Shown one piece after another: positions 22,805 through 35,640 of a DNA stretch of 64,000 nucleotides (position 1 is its first letter; every line of letters starts with the position of its first letter). The notes under the pieces are model-generated. The model saw nothing but the letters and a program-made list of their open reading frames with translations. It did not search any database and had not been told where the DNA came from. Source of the stretch: Camarhynchus parvulus. Lineage: Eukaryota > Chordata > Aves > Passeriformes > Thraupidae. Location: NCBI RefSeq assembly GCF_901933205.1, contig NC_044573.1, positions 28,145,493 through 28,209,492 of the forward strand. Reading direction: 5' to 3'. Both the position numbers and the translations under genes were made by a program.

Positions 22805-25800
22805 GATGCTCATGAGCCATGATGGGGAGAGTTCTCCTCCCACCTCTGGACAGGTGTCTTTGTGCTTTGTGCTGCAGGAATGTGCTGCCACATAGTCTAC
22901 AAAAAAGTATTCTACGATTTTGTAAATGGATAAAAGCTCTTGGCACTTTATGAGCAACTAAAGCTATTTTATGTAAACTGCTGAACTTGGGGTCTAAATA
23001 AGTAATTACATTTGTGCATAGCACTAATTTTCACGCTCTTACAAGCTTCTTCCCTTTCACCCCTATTTTGCAAGGCATCTTCAGGCAACTCTCTGTTTCA
23101 CACTGGAGAGGCCTGCCTATCAATATTGGCTGAAAAAATTATGACATGAAGTTTATGATCGTTCAGATCAAATCTCTTGGCAAACATTATACAAATCCTG
23201 CTCATCAATAATAAAATGACTCAAGTTTAGAGGTCTGGAAGATGAAGATAGTATATGAGGGAAGGAGAGAATTCATAGAAATTATGAGGCTAAGTTCTGC
23301 TTGCAAAGAATACACAAACAAAGATGAATTACCATGTAAAGGATTTCTAGAAGAGTAGCACTCTATTCTAATATTCCAGATCAGTCAGTCTTTGCACTGT
23401 CAATGTTAGAGTTTATGAACAAATAGAAGAGACCAATCTGTAGCAGCTAGAAAGACGGTTTTTTTCCTTTGATTCTTAGACACAGAAAGGGCTCTTGGGG
23501 AAACACTTGCATTAGGAATTTTGCCACAGGAAAGTCAAAATTGCTTTTTGAATGGATATCTGTGGTCACTGTTCTATGAACTTCAGAGCAGATTTACAGA
23601 GCACAATTCCTTTTTCTGGAAGCAAGGCATTGTTAGTTTGTGATGGTAGAAGAGAACTCAAAACACACTGAACTCATTGAAGCTGCATGGAAGCCCACTA
23701 GAAATCTCAGATAACATTTTTACAGTGGGAAAGAGCACATATCTGTGCAGTATCATACTGGACAGATGTAAAAACCTGAGAATCTTCCCCTTACATGGCA
23801 GGTTAACATCATTTGTTCTATCATGATGTAAAAATCTGGTCAGAGTTTGGATTTAGTTGTTTGAACCTCTTTGAGATCTGTAAAACATACATATTTAAAA
23901 TCTTGTCAATATGGCCTTCCAGGTGAAAGAGTGCCAGCCTTTTGTTTTTTTATTTTTTGCATCTGACAGAAAGTTTTTCAATGGGGATTTCAGCTTTTTG
24001 CCCATTGGTCCCATTGGGGCCAGAAACATTTTGGTTATAATGGATGTGATGGCTAGTTTGAAGACCTTGTGAAATCTACTATTACCAAAAGATTCAGTTT
24101 CAAGGATGTCGTATTTAATCTGTCAGCTTGGCTTTCCTTTATTCATAACAAGTTTCAACAATTGTGTATTCAGAATGTGAAAGGTAAAACTCTCAGCTGA
24201 GGGTGATTTCCCTCTTTTCCAAGCAATAGCAGATCTATTAACATCAGCAGGAGGCACAATCTTGAATTAACTCAGAATGTTACTCCATTTTGTTTCTCAC
24301 ATTTATTAACATGGAAACCTCAAGGTAAAGCCAAATTTCCATTGTACTATGAGGAAAACCCATGCTATACAAGCACAATCAAAAAAGGAAAGAGAAAAAT
24401 ATTGGTTTCACTTTTCAGAGGGAGATCTGAAGCATAAAAATAAATATACAAAAGCTCAAGCAGAAGTTGGGCAGTGTAGAGCTGGAAAGCAAACCTGTAT
24501 TCCTGAGTCTTATGCCTCCATCCTAACTATAAAAATAGTCTTACAGCCTCAGTCAGGATCTTCATGCCATAGCTTTGAAGGGATAATGCCAAGAGAAAAG
24601 CATTCTCATGCATTTCTTACCTTGTTGAAAATACATGGTGCAGCTGATGCATTTCCAGTTGCAATTGATTTCACGGAGCCTTGATTGAAATCCAGTAACT
24701 CCTTGTGGCTCCAGTACACTTTGGAATGTTTTCTGAGCTGTCTGTGGCAGGCAAAACCTTGTCATTTCCATCTGTGGCTGGCTTGTCACAACTTTTACAC
24801 TTCATGAGAGAGTCTCATTTTCATTGCTAGACCTGTTTTGAAAGTGCCTTCTCATACTGAAAGCTGAGGCCCATAATGGACTTCATTAGGGTAGAACTGT
24901 TTTCTCCTAAGAGGCTTCAAAGCGTTTTTCTCTGAACTTCATGCTGCTTTATCTGGCAGACAGGCATGCCCTTATACAAGAGGGCATTCTATAGATAGAT
25001 ATTTCACACTCAACAAGTTTTAAATAAAATATCAAGTAAAATACAGCTTTCTAAACTATAGTCTGCCTGTCACTTCTCTTAGTCCATTAGCTCTGAAAGG
25101 TACAGAAAGATGGGTCTCCTTTTACTTCTTCCTTGCAAGCAAATGCTATTTTTGAAGTTTATTCTAAAATAATGTTAAGAGGGAAGAGATTTTAGATTAT
25201 TTCCCCCCTGCTTCTCCTTCCCCTGCCAAGGCATGGCATTTGTTTATGGTTTTATACTTAGATTTTAGAGACATAAATGAACCTTACCTGAACTTGCAAG
25301 ATATCCAGATCTCCATATGAGGCTGAATTTTCCAGCTTGATTGACACCTTTCTTGAACCTCCATCTCAATCCTAATGAAGCAGAGATGGTTCTAATTTCT
25401 GTGGCTCAGTGCCAAACCACAAGGAAATACATTAAGGTGGGGCTGAATGCGTTAAGGCTGGTAAAATGTGGAATTACCCTGTTACCAGCAAAAAGAAAGC
25501 CCAGACAAGCTGGTGGCAACAGAGTTTCACTTATGACTGCAGTCCAGATGCAGGTGTTCATACTTCTGTGTCACTTTTCCTGCCATCCCACCAAAACACT
25601 TCCTTTGCTGAGTAAAGACAGTTTCCTCTTGCTACTCCTGACTGCAGTAAAAAACCAACTACATCTTTTTTACAGGTAACTAGCAGGGCACAGGATTTCT
25701 TCCTGAAAATTAATTCTCCCTCAGTGATCATAACAGCCCTAGACATGCCTGGATATGCAGAGAAACAAGGGTGGCAATGGACAAGGGAAGTTCCTAAATC

Positions 25801-26401
25801 AAAAAGATCTTTCTTTCAGTGATTAAAAAAAGTTGATAATCCAAAGACTTTACTTGGCATGCTGATGTGACTCTTTTAGATAGGCAGCTTAATCCATTAC
25901 TACCTGAGAGGAAAAGCTAACCCTGTTGATTTTTTCATACATCCTGCTCAGGATCAGAAAACAGTAGACAGTGGATGACTTTTTCACATTGGTCTCGTCT
26001 GTTCATCCATCTGACTTCTCAGTACTGACAGCTTTAACAGTACATTAACTATGCTGGTGTCCCAGATATATGGAAATAAGTGACACTGTGCCCTAACTAT
26101 CAGTTCATCATCTAACAGGGTCTGGGGAGGTGAATATTTGGAGAATCCTTTCTGCTACCCATAAAAAAATAAACAGCAAACACAGGTGAATGAATGCTAG
26201 TTCACAGATAGGAGAAAGGGATAGATAATTCAGGTTTATGGTGGTATAGAAGGAGGCTTGAGACAAGTATATGTCAGCCTGATTTTTTAAGTTTTTTAAG
26301 CCTTCTGATGTTTATATTCTTGTAATGAACTTTCTCACACAATTTATGTAAATAACGCTTTGTTTTGCATTCTTTTATAGAGGAGGAGAAATTTGATGGA
26401 C
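22805..26401. other. Unassigned stretch
   Basis: I see no gene. A 111-codon plus-strand frame (24349-24684) and a 112-codon frame (25341-25679) show no domain, no initiation context worth noting and no family resemblance. No repeat identified. Confidence 0.45.
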
Positions 26402-26565
26402 TGTTGGTTTGTCCAGTGTCATTGGAGAGGCGGCACTGTCACCCTCCAATCCACTGTCACTTTTGGAAATCTATAAATGTTGGAGTCAGAAATTAAAAAA
26501 AACTCTCTTTTACCCTTGGAAGAGCGGCGTGTCTGTGTCGTGTTATTTCGTCTCCTATAGTAACA
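26402..26565 (+). mobile_element. Short LTR-like unit (probable ERV LTR)
   Basis: This 164-bp unit starts TGTTGG and ends TAACA (TG...CA). It carries a TATA-like TCTATAAATG at about 26470, an ATTAAA signal, and a CpG-rich tail (GAGCGGCGTGTCTGTGTCG) that stands out from CpG-poor surroundings. Compact spacing of TATA, poly-A signal and U5-like segment is typical of an LTR, and the block looks like a songbird LTR end from memory. No matching target-site duplication was found, so it may be a truncated LTR or an adopted promoter-like fragment. Confidence 0.45.
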
Positions 26566-28509
26566 AGTATGTGCCATTTTCTGTTGTGGAGACCTCCTCT
26601 TGGATATAATATTTGCCTTATTTTCAGATGCCTTCATCTGTGACCACCAGTTTTGCTACTACTCTTTCAAACAAGGTCAATCTTCTGAATCATTTACTCT
26701 CTTCCTCCAGCTTGCTCAGCCATCATTAATAGTAATCAATGAGGGGAAGAGCTGTTGTGATTGGAGTGACATGGGTACTGCTCAGACTTTGGAAGCCCAG
26801 ATTTAGTGAGATTCATGTAGAGAGTGCTGCTCATTGCTCAGTCGAATGCTCTCTTCTTTGTCAGTCATTCCCTACCCTAACATCATGGCGCAGTGAGAAA
26901 CAATTGAGGTTTTGTGCTGTTTGAACATGGTGTTGCTTTGGCCATAGAACAAATCCTGTGGAATACATTTCTTATTTCCCTGCCTTTGCATTCAGTCACA
27001 CATGGAGAGAACACACTGCGTACCAAGCTACAGGTGTTCCAGCCTTGCCGTGCTGAAATCACCCACTCCCACTCCCAGCTTTGCAAAGAGTAGCTAGCTG
27101 TTCAAAATAATTGACTGAATAAAAGGGGGAAATAACTAAGCTATCCACTTGTAAAGTACTGGTCTATGACTGTGGGCAGCTGAGTTCAGCCCCCAGCTTC
27201 CCAGTTTCCAAGATGAGGCACTCTTAATGAATTATACTGAGCAAGCTGATGCCGTGCATGGGTTTTTGGTCTTATCTGAATGAGCTAATGCTGTTCTTGA
27301 GCACAGTGCAGCCCTGCCTGTGTTGTCAGCCATGCTTGAAACAATTAGAAAAGCTGGACTGATTTGGTCTGCATGGAGGGCATCCAGACCTGAACTAATG
27401 TGGGCTGTGATGCTCAAGGCTCTGTCGGCACATCAGTTTACATACAGCTAATTAGGGAATGACCAAAATGCAACTTCATTGCCTGGGGTTTTTGAGTGTT
27501 TCTGTGTCTCCAGGCAAGACATGTATTCCAAATTCTGAAACGATGTGAAATAGAGATTTAAGTATCTGGACTGACTTGTAGAGGTGATGTGTAATCCTAT
27601 GTCTCGTTGACTTTGCTGTGGACATTCACCGAAAACAGAAAATGAAACCAGCCAACTTAGTTCCAATTTTACATCTTTAGGCTTACCTTCCCCAGCAATG
27701 ATGAAGAGGCATTTCATCTAAGTTTGTGAGAGTTTGAGGTAGTCTTATTGAAAGATGTGTATCTCAAACCTAGCTATAGAGAGCTCACTATTGATTTATT
27801 GATATTATTTATATAAAAATCTGTTTTCTGTATAATGGAGATAGGAAATCATTTGTATGCAAACAGTAGCTGAATCTCAGTGACCAAACTTTGTCCTCAG
27901 TTTCACTGCTGGAAATCAGTAGTAACTCTGTTAAAGTTGACAGAGTATTTCTGACTTAAGGTAAATGAGGCAAAATGTGGTTTTTTGCTGCCTAAATGGA
28001 AAGTTATATACTTTTAAACAGGGCAATTTAAGGGAAAAGGTAGGCTAATGCTGACAAGTAATTTTTATATCACACCTAGTAATATGCTTCACACTTTTAC
28101 ACTTAAAATGAAGCATATGACCCCAGAACAGTGGAACTACTTGGCCAAGTGGGATATAATAATTTGAGAGGTGACAATGGAACAATGGAATACAGGCCAA
28201 AGTTGAGAAAAAATTATTATTTCAAAGAAGATTTTAAAATTACCTTTTAAACTATCTTTGGTTTAAATGACAAGGATCAGGCAGTCCATCTCATTTTATC
28301 TGGTGTGGTAGGGACAGCATAAATTTACATTTGAAGTTCCTACAGAAATCTGCTCCTGTATCTTTTTTTCCTTTACTCATGTGTGCGTTGCTGTCTAGTG
28401 CAGGCACATCCTGGATTTAGGAAGGTGTTTGGGTTTTTTGGAATCATGGGACACAGATGAGAAATTACAGGTAGGATCTTTGGGTTTATGAGAGTGAGAA
28501 ATGGTTCTG
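26566..28509. other. Unassigned stretch
   Basis: No gene seen. The part at about 27.1-27.5 kb has a balanced composition and contains homeodomain-type sites such as CAGCTAATTAGGG near 27447, which could mark a conserved non-coding element. That can only be judged from a cross-species alignment. Confidence 0.35.
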
Positions 28510-29167
28510 TGTGAAACGACCCCCTGCCACAATCCTCCTGACCACCAGAGGTCTCTGGTGTTGAGATGACCCCGAGGCGTTAGAAAGTCTCTCTTTCCCA
28601 GCCCTGAGACTGAAGAAGAATACAGGATTCCTCAGCTCTTGTTCTCAAGGTTATTTATTTTCTCCTATCTATAACATTCTTTCTCTGACCTGCTGAGGTC
28701 TGTCTAGCAGGTCAGGCTGAGGCACAGTGACTGCCCTTGGGGTGGTGTTATCTTTTTATACTAAAAACGACCTATACTTTATTTACAATAGTTTTGCAAT
28801 ACCTATCACCAATGCTAGACAGTCTGTCTCTAAAGCAATCCAAAAGTGCCACCATCACAGCAGAAGATGGAGGACAAGAACAAGAAGGAGAAAGACAGAA
28901 CACACCCAAATTCCTCCATCTTGCCTCCTGAACATCCATTCTAAAAATCCCAAAATTCTACATTTTCACCCAGTGATAAATTCACTAACATTCTATTCAA
29001 ACTCTTGTGGCTTGCAACTCCTCGCACAAAGTTGGTAATTCTTTCCATGGGTTAAAATCAAAGGCACAGGTCCCCCCTGCTAGGGTCTCAAGTCCTCCAG
29101 GGCAGTCAGAGCAATGTCCTGGATTCCAACATCCTCCAAAACATTTTGCACGAAGTCTGCAGTGACA
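28510..29167 (-). mobile_element. ERV LTR, minus strand (songbird ERVK-like)
   Basis: The plus strand begins TGTGAAACGACC and ends GCAGTGACA, so the unit read on the minus strand runs from TGTCACTGC to GTTTCACA, with TG...CA ends. On the minus strand the order is U3, then TATAAAAAGATAAC near 28757, then an AATAAATAACC poly-A signal near 28650, then a U5 tail. That is a complete LTR of about 658 bp. I recognise it from memory as a common songbird ERV LTR; the class (K) is a guess. No gag, pol or env sequence adjoins it. The 102-codon plus-strand frame at 28727-29038 is an antisense frame of this LTR and not a gene. Confidence 0.7.
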
Positions 29168-29169
29168 AG

Positions 29170-30105
29170 CTCTTGTTCTGCTTTCTCAGGAGATGGACAG
29201 TGGGATTGAATGCACCCTCAGCAAGTTTGCTGATGACACCAAGCTGTGTCATTCAGTCAATATGCTGGGGGAGGGATGCTGTGCAGAGGGGCCTTCATTA
29301 TCTTGTGAGGTAGGCCTGTGTGAACCTCATTAAACCCAACAAGGCAAGATCCTGCATGTGACTTGGGAAATCCCAAGCGCAAATACAAGCTGAGTAGAGA
29401 ACATATTGAAAGCAGCCCTGTGGAGGAGAGCCTGGGGATGCTGGTGGATGAGAAGCTCAACACAACCAGGCCATGTGCACTCACAGCCCAGAAAGTCAGC
29501 CCTGTCCTGGGCTACATCAACAGCAGCATGGCCAGCAGGGTGAGGGTGGGGATTCTCCTCCTCTGCTCTGCTCTTGTGAGACCTCACTCGTGTCCTGCAT
29601 CCAGCTCTGAGGTCCCCAGCATAAGAAGGACATGGACCTGTTGGAGCAAGTCCAGAGGACACCAACAAGTTAATCAGAGAGCTGGAGCAGTTCTCCTTTG
29701 AAGAAAGGGTGAGGGAGTTAGGAGTTGTTCAGCCTGGAGAAGAGGAGGCTCTAGGAAGGGCTTATAGCACCTTTCAGTGCCTAAATAGGGTGGTAAGAGA
29801 GCTGGAGAAAGACTTTTACAACGGCATGGATTGATAAGACAAAGGGGAATGGTTTTAAACTGAAAGAGGGTAGGTTTAGATTAGTTATGAGGAAGAAATT
29901 CTTTACTATGAGTGCGATGAGGCACTGGAACAGGCTGCCCAGGGATGCTGTGGATCCCCCATCCCTGGAAGTGTTCAAGACCAGGTTGGATGGGGCTTTG
30001 AACAGCCTGAGTGGAGGGTATCCCTTCCCATGGTATGTGGGTTGGAAACCAGGTGATTTTTAAGGTCTCTTCCAACCCAAACCCTTCTATGATTCTGTGA
30101 TTATA
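29170..30105 (+). mobile_element. CR1 LINE, 3' reverse transcriptase and 3' UTR
   Basis: Sense-strand avian CR1. It enters within the reverse transcriptase with GGGATTGAATGCACCCTCAG and AGTTTGCTGATGACACCAAG, which encodes F-A-D-D-T-K (FADD box at 29226-29237, the catalytic motif). It continues through GAGAAGAGGAGGCTC, TTAGATTAGTTATGAGGAAG, AACAGGCTGCCCAGGGATGC and CATCCCTGGAAGTGTTCAAG to the 3' UTR, and ends TTCTATGATTCTGTGATT, the CR1-specific octamer tail. Frameshifts and stops interrupt the frame, so it is dead. It is 5'-truncated and begins within a few bases of the minus-strand LTR. The 112-codon open frames on both strands here are parts of this element. Confidence 0.92.
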
Positions 30106-31074
30106 TTCGGTATGGTGATGGGATCAAGCCTTCACAGGGCCCATTTGGCTGCACATAACAATTGACAGTCCTAAGTCCTTTGTTCAGAAAATAATTGAAA
30201 GTGGCTGTCATTTTTGGGAAATATTTCATTTTTGCTGCCTTGAAAAGACAAGAATTTAAATGTTTTCCTGATCTGTGGCCAGAGGGCCTACTCCAGAATT
30301 GATCACCACACCTTCCACCCTCGCCAAACCACTGCTGAATATCCTGGTTCATTGTATGTCTGTTGAAAAATTGTAGCCGTCTTTATTGTTCAGCAGGAAT
30401 GAGAGTGCTGTACAATCAAATTAGAGCCAGGCAAACATTTCAAGAAAGTTTTTGTGAAGAAATACATTAATTCAGTTTATTTCTGTTAAGATTAAGTGCA
30501 GGTCTCTTGTGTATTCTCTTGGTGTTACTACCTGATTATTTTGCAACTGGCACAAACTTGAAAGGCAAATTTCAAAGCCACATGCATACATTTTTACAAA
30601 ATTCAGAAATTTAAATACTTACATGCTAATATTTGCATTGCAAGTGATCATCTAATCAAGGAAAATGAATCATTAACCTTTCTAAGATATTCAGGTTGAA
30701 CTTCAAAATATTTGCGATCAATTCTAGACTTCAAAAGATTTGAAATAATATCACTGCAATACAAATGTTTCTGAGGCAAACAAAATTTCACGATAAGTAT
30801 TTAGCTAGCAGGTTAAGGAGGTTCTTCTCAACCAAATAATAATAACAATACCAAATAATAATAACAAATAATAATAACAATAAAACATACATATATAATC
30901 TTCCCAATGTGTTGCTACAATCAAGAAGTAAAAAAAAAAGAAATAAGAAATAGGGAAATGGCTTAGCACATACAATTTACTTACTATTTTGAGACTGATT
31001 TTCCACCCCTGTTGACATCTATTGTTCTCGATTTTTGTGATTCTAAGTTTAAATTTCCTCAGGTTGTACAATAT
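30106..31074. other. Unassigned spacer with A-rich repeat
   Basis: No gene seen; contains the A/T/C low-complexity repeat at 30832-30886. The remainder is AT-rich and unassigned. Confidence 0.45.
30832..30886. repeat. AATAATAACA-type low-complexity repeat
   Basis: Repeated CCAAATAATAATAACAATA-like units with internal AAT/AAC trinucleotides; two full units followed by a partial one. Frames through this are Ile/Tyr-rich artefacts. Confidence 0.85.
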
Positions 31075-31560
31075 CTATCATGTCCTTTGGGAGCTTATTC
31101 TTTAACCTATTGGACCAGAAAAGAGACATTTTTTTACAGATTTGCAGACTGAATGTTCCTCTGCTCAGTATTATTCAGTGACAGTGGATTATATTTCCTT
31201 TTGCAGTCTTAAATAATTTATTTTGCCCTTGTTATTTACAGTCTTTGCCTGGCATGACCTCCTTTTATCTTCCTATTCAATTCTTTCAATATTTTTTTCA
31301 TGAATCCATCTGTCTCTTAATCATTTGTTGCAACATTTCTCTGAGTCTTTTCCAATTTACTGGCATCTTTCATGCTCTAAGAGGCTTGTGACTTTACACA
31401 GTGTTTTTAGGGCAGGCAAACCCTTCATCGATTCAGTGCAGCCTCTTTGGCACAATGCTCTTGGCTTTCAAATACATGGCATCTACCCTTGCTTTCAGCA
31501 AACCTTCAAATTCTAGTGCACAGGGATCTGTGATATGGGGAAAGGAATGAACTGACAGGA
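31075..31560 (-). mobile_element. Old CR1/L3-group LINE remnant
   Basis: The plus strand shows inverted CR1/L3 3' blocks in order: CTTTGGGAGCTTATTCTTTA, then GTCTTAAATAATTTATTTTG followed by GTTATTTACAGTC, and TCTCTGAGTCTTTTCCAATT with GGCATCTTTCATG. The last is the inverted form of the segment that encodes the post-catalytic part of the reverse transcriptase. Similarity is low and stops are everywhere, so the insertion is ancient. A possible continuation with AAAACTGGACATTATGG near 32083 suggests the element extends toward 32.2 kb, with insertions between. Confidence 0.5.
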
Positions 31561-34500
31561 GGATCTTTGCCCTCTGGAGTCTCCCTGGTCAACACTGGGA
31601 CGATCATCATGAACAAAGTAGTGCATCAGACTCAATCTTTGGAATGGCTTCACGTTATGTTCCCTTTCTCTCTATTTTCTTACCAAGTCTTTCCAAGTAT
31701 CCCCTCCCCAGACAAACAAAACTGTATTTTTTTTCCTAATAGCTCTGGTTTATTCTGACTATATAATTTTAAATTTAATTAGTAATTATGATAGGGCTGC
31801 CCTGATAATTCTTACTTTGGTTATCAATTCTGCCAAGATTGCTCCTCCCAGCTGTTGCAGATAATGTTCTCCAGTTTTACATGCACTACCCCTTAGGCCT
31901 GTCCCAGGTCAGGGTGGTCCATTGGCACACAAATTATTCCCCTTTTGTTACCTGGAGAATGCCACAGTTCCTCATTTTGTTGTCTTGTTATGAGCACCAT
32001 GCTTGAGAACTAGTAATCTGCACACCTCCCTTAGCACATTTTATTGTGGATATTACAACATTTTCTGTGAATTAAGATGACAAAACTGGACATTATGGTA
32101 GAGCTTATAATCTGTTACCTACAGCATTGTCTGCCTCCTTTACTATTGTTCCCTCTGGAGTAATTCAGCCCCATTGACGGTGCAACACAATTTTCATAAC
32201 ATTCAGCTCTGGCTTCCCTGTTCTGACATCAAAATGATGAAATGTTTTGGTTGGTGTTTTTTTTTTTTTTTTCATTAAAATTAGGTGATTTTAGGGTTAA
32301 AGATAGAAATTATGGTGAGACACTGGTTCTCTTATGCAGCTCCAACAGCTATTCTACATTACTATCTCCACTTCTACAATAAAATATTAAAGTTATATAG
32401 TCCCCAAAGACTCTGAGATCTCTAAGGAGGGGGTGTGACAGATATTCAGAATAGCTACTGCTGGGAATTTCTTTGAGACTTCCTGTCAGGCTTGCATTTT
32501 AATTGCAGCCAGCACAAGATGGTTGCTGGTTCACAGAACCTTCATGGACATGCTTATGGGGGCAACTTGCAAGAGGAACCATGCCATCAACAGAAGTGCC
32601 AGGATATCTGGAGGGGTCAAGGAAAAGGGTGGAGGGTGTGACAACAGCTGAGGCTAAGCTGTTCATTGCTGAAAATCCTGGACACTCACAAGACACAATA
32701 TTCATCCCCGCTGCCACACAAGATAAATATATTTTTCTTTATATTTTAGTTTATATCCTGGTATCTTTTAATGAAAGCACTGAAGGTCAGCTCTGACTCA
32801 ATGGATAATACTTCAGTTTTCTCATGCTGCAGTGAGAAACTTTCCTCCAGAGCTAGTTACCGTAACAAATCTCACTTTTTGTGAGTCACTGTCAGTCTCA
32901 TTTCAAAAATAAAAGATTTCATTTTAAGGTCTCATTCCTTGGCTTTCAGTTTATCTCAGAACTCCCAAGAATTAAAATTTTTAAAGGACTAAAGTTAGTC
33001 AACATGATCATTTCTCATTCAAAACAGTGTTTTAACTATGATCCATGTTGGGGAATATATATATATTAGTACAATAGAAGTATTCTACTTAAATAAAAAA
33101 GAAGATTCTCTGTATTGTCTTTCTTTGGATATGCTCTCTCACATCCAGCACCCCACTCTCAGTGTATATGGAGAAACATACATTTCTCCTGCTGCTGGTT
33201 CTGGCAGGGACTTTTAAAGATGGGTTTTATTTATTTTCCCATGGGACAGTGCATATAGGAGAAGAAAGGAAAAGATTTTACAAAAGCAGTCTTTTTAAGT
33301 GGGTAGTAGATAACCTGATGGCTTAGCTGTAAGACATTGCATTTATACTCTCTGGAAAAAGGAAATACTGTGAACCTATTTTGTTCTTCTTAGACCAAGA
33401 AAAACACTGCTGGTTAATAAAGACAGAAAAATAGGATACCTATAGGCTGATAATATTTTCTAGAGAGGTTTGTATCATATTAGAGCACTGATGTCCAGAA
33501 AGGAAGGACAATCTTTCTTCCTTCCCCTGATTAAAAGGAATTGTCTTCTCTTAATGTCCCTTGCAACTTAATTCATAAATCCTTTCTCCTTCAACCTAAT
33601 TTCACTAGTGGTTGGTATGTATGTCACATCCTTAGCATTTGCTCTCTGTGCTGAAGTAGAGAAATATTCAGAAAAGGAAAAATTACTGAAGACAAGAAAG
33701 ATTCTGAAAGGTGAAAGAATCTGCAAGCTTATCCCATTTACCTGGATCTCCCAAGAGTGCAACATTTGAATGGATGTGTGAAGATTTTCTGGAGGCATTC
33801 CAGCATAACTGGATTTTGCTTAGGCAGAGACCAGTCACTGATGTATTTCTGTGCTGATCAAAACCAAAAAATAATGTAAGCAGGAGGTAAAACAAGTCTT
33901 TGTTTTTGTTTGTCAACCTCAAAGCATCTTGAAGTTTGGACTGAATTTTGAATAAATGTTCAGGTTTTGTATTTTATTAATTCAGAGCAGTTAATCTAGT
34001 CTTAACAGCATATTCCACATTTCCATATAAAAGAGAAGAATTCTGAGGCATGCCTTCCCTACACTTACTCTGTTTTTTGACTGCCAGAAGGTCTGGAATA
34101 ATTAACAGCTCCTTATTTTCTTCTTATTTCTTCTCTTTTTCTGTCCAGATTTAAAAGATTGGTGCATCCTCCCTTTTGATTGTGTTTCTTTACCAGGCAG
34201 AGTAAAACTGTGGAATAAGTCTGGGAAGTTGTTTTTTTTACTGGAAGTATGTGGGCAGCTAACTGCAAGATATTCAGGAAGACTCCTGGGATAGGGTCCG
34301 GCACTGGGTGCTGGGAGCACCCATTAATTATTGCGAGTACACTGTAGGTGTTGGCTTCATTTTGTCTGGCAGATTATTGCTGCTACCCCCAGTAAATGGG
34401 CCAAAACAATCTCTGCTTTGACAGGCCGAGACTCTGAGCAGGGGCAGGACCCTGTGAGCTGACCACAGAGCTGGCACCACTCATTGCCCAGCCACATATG

Positions 34501-35640
34501 GGACCCTTCTGTCCCTCTTCCAATTTGACAGCAAGGCCACAAACACCGGCTTTGAGGTGACACAGTGAGGGCAATACAGCTGCAGCTCTTCTGGGAAGAG
34601 TGCTTAAGAGAGACCAAGTGTAGGCTCATGCACAGGGATTCCCAGCAGCAGGAAGCTGCTGTGAGATGAGACAAGGAGCAGGAATAGCCCCTTGAAGATG
34701 GGGCAGAGCAAACAAGGTTTTGCCTCTGCCTAGGGACGTCCTTTATTGTACAAGCATCAGGGGGGCTACCCTGACATCCATGCTGTTTTAATCCTGTGCT
34801 CTGCATTAATAACCTGACTCCATCTAGGCACCTTCCCAGGAGCCTTTTGCAAGCATGACCGGGAAAAGCCTATGCATGTGTGCCAGAGGGGTATCCTGCC
34901 AACATGGGAGCAGTTGCTGCATAGCTGAGATGACAAAAGCTGCTTTCAGCTGCCAAGCAGCTTGGGCTGGCTGAGTCTGCGGGGGCTGGGATCCCAGCAA
35001 GCAGGCTTGGGGATACTCCATGACTGCTGTAATGCAGGCACCCAGCAGACATTTCCAGCGAAAGGATCCCACTTAACACAGGCATTACCTGCTAGAGCTG
35101 CACTGAGAAATGTCAGGGAAGATGAGTTTTGGCTAATGTGCTCAGTTACACTTGGTAAAGGGCAAGGCAAGCTAAGGCTAGGCAGGCTATAGCTGTGAGG
35201 GTGTATCATGTATCCATGATTACTTTTGCTAGTCTGGGAAAGATATATACTTATTTATGCCAAGATAACTAATGGCTGAGCTCTCATTTCCTCTGCTGTC
35301 AGTATCAAGAATATAGGACTTGCCTTGTTCCTACTGCTGCCTGCAGATTTAACTGTGAAAAAGCAGATGACAGAAGTCTGGATTTCAGTAGTAAGCAGAG
35401 CTCCCATATGAAGCACAAATATTTCAGTGTTGTAATTAGAGCACACTAAGGGAGTGTGGTGAGCAAACCATTTTTATTAGTATCATTAATTTGCTTGTTT
35501 TAGGAAGAAAAAAAATGAAGTGTACTTTTTAATGTTTTAATTGCCTTCTGATATACTGCTGTAGGTGCATAGAAAAGGTAGAATGAACAGAGACTAGAGC
35601 TAAAAGGAAGCTGGAAGCCATCTCAAGAGGCATTCTTAGC
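31561..35640. other. Unassigned stretch with a GC-richer block
   Basis: Contains a 16-nt T run at 32257-32272, possible further CR1/L3 debris at about 32.04-32.25 kb, and a GC-richer block at about 34.25-35.2 kb holding the window's longest open frame (149 codons, minus, 34357-34806). That frame is Cys/Ser-rich with no domain I can recognise, and competing frames overlap it on both strands, so I do not call it a gene. Confidence 0.4.
32257..32272. repeat. Poly-T tract, 16 nt
   Basis: Uninterrupted homopolymer; nothing around it identifies a retrocopy. Confidence 0.9.

Noticed and set aside
27150..27215. Possible fourth MIR (CTGAGTTCAGCCCCCAGCT, CAGTTTCCAAGATGAGGCA)
   Set aside because: Blocks are short and the spacing between the head and core-like parts is too small for MIR.
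28727..29038. 103-codon plus-strand frame with basic Arg/Glu-rich stretch
   Set aside because: It is antisense to the U3 of the minus-strand LTR.
29330..29701. Two 112-codon frames on opposite strands
   Set aside because: Both lie within the CR1 body; the plus frame is a broken piece of its reverse transcriptase and the minus one is its shadow.
34357..34806. Longest open frame, 149 codons, minus strand
   Set aside because: Cys/Ser-rich, no domain, several competing frames on both strands, no splice or promoter context; kept only as an observation on the GC-richer block.
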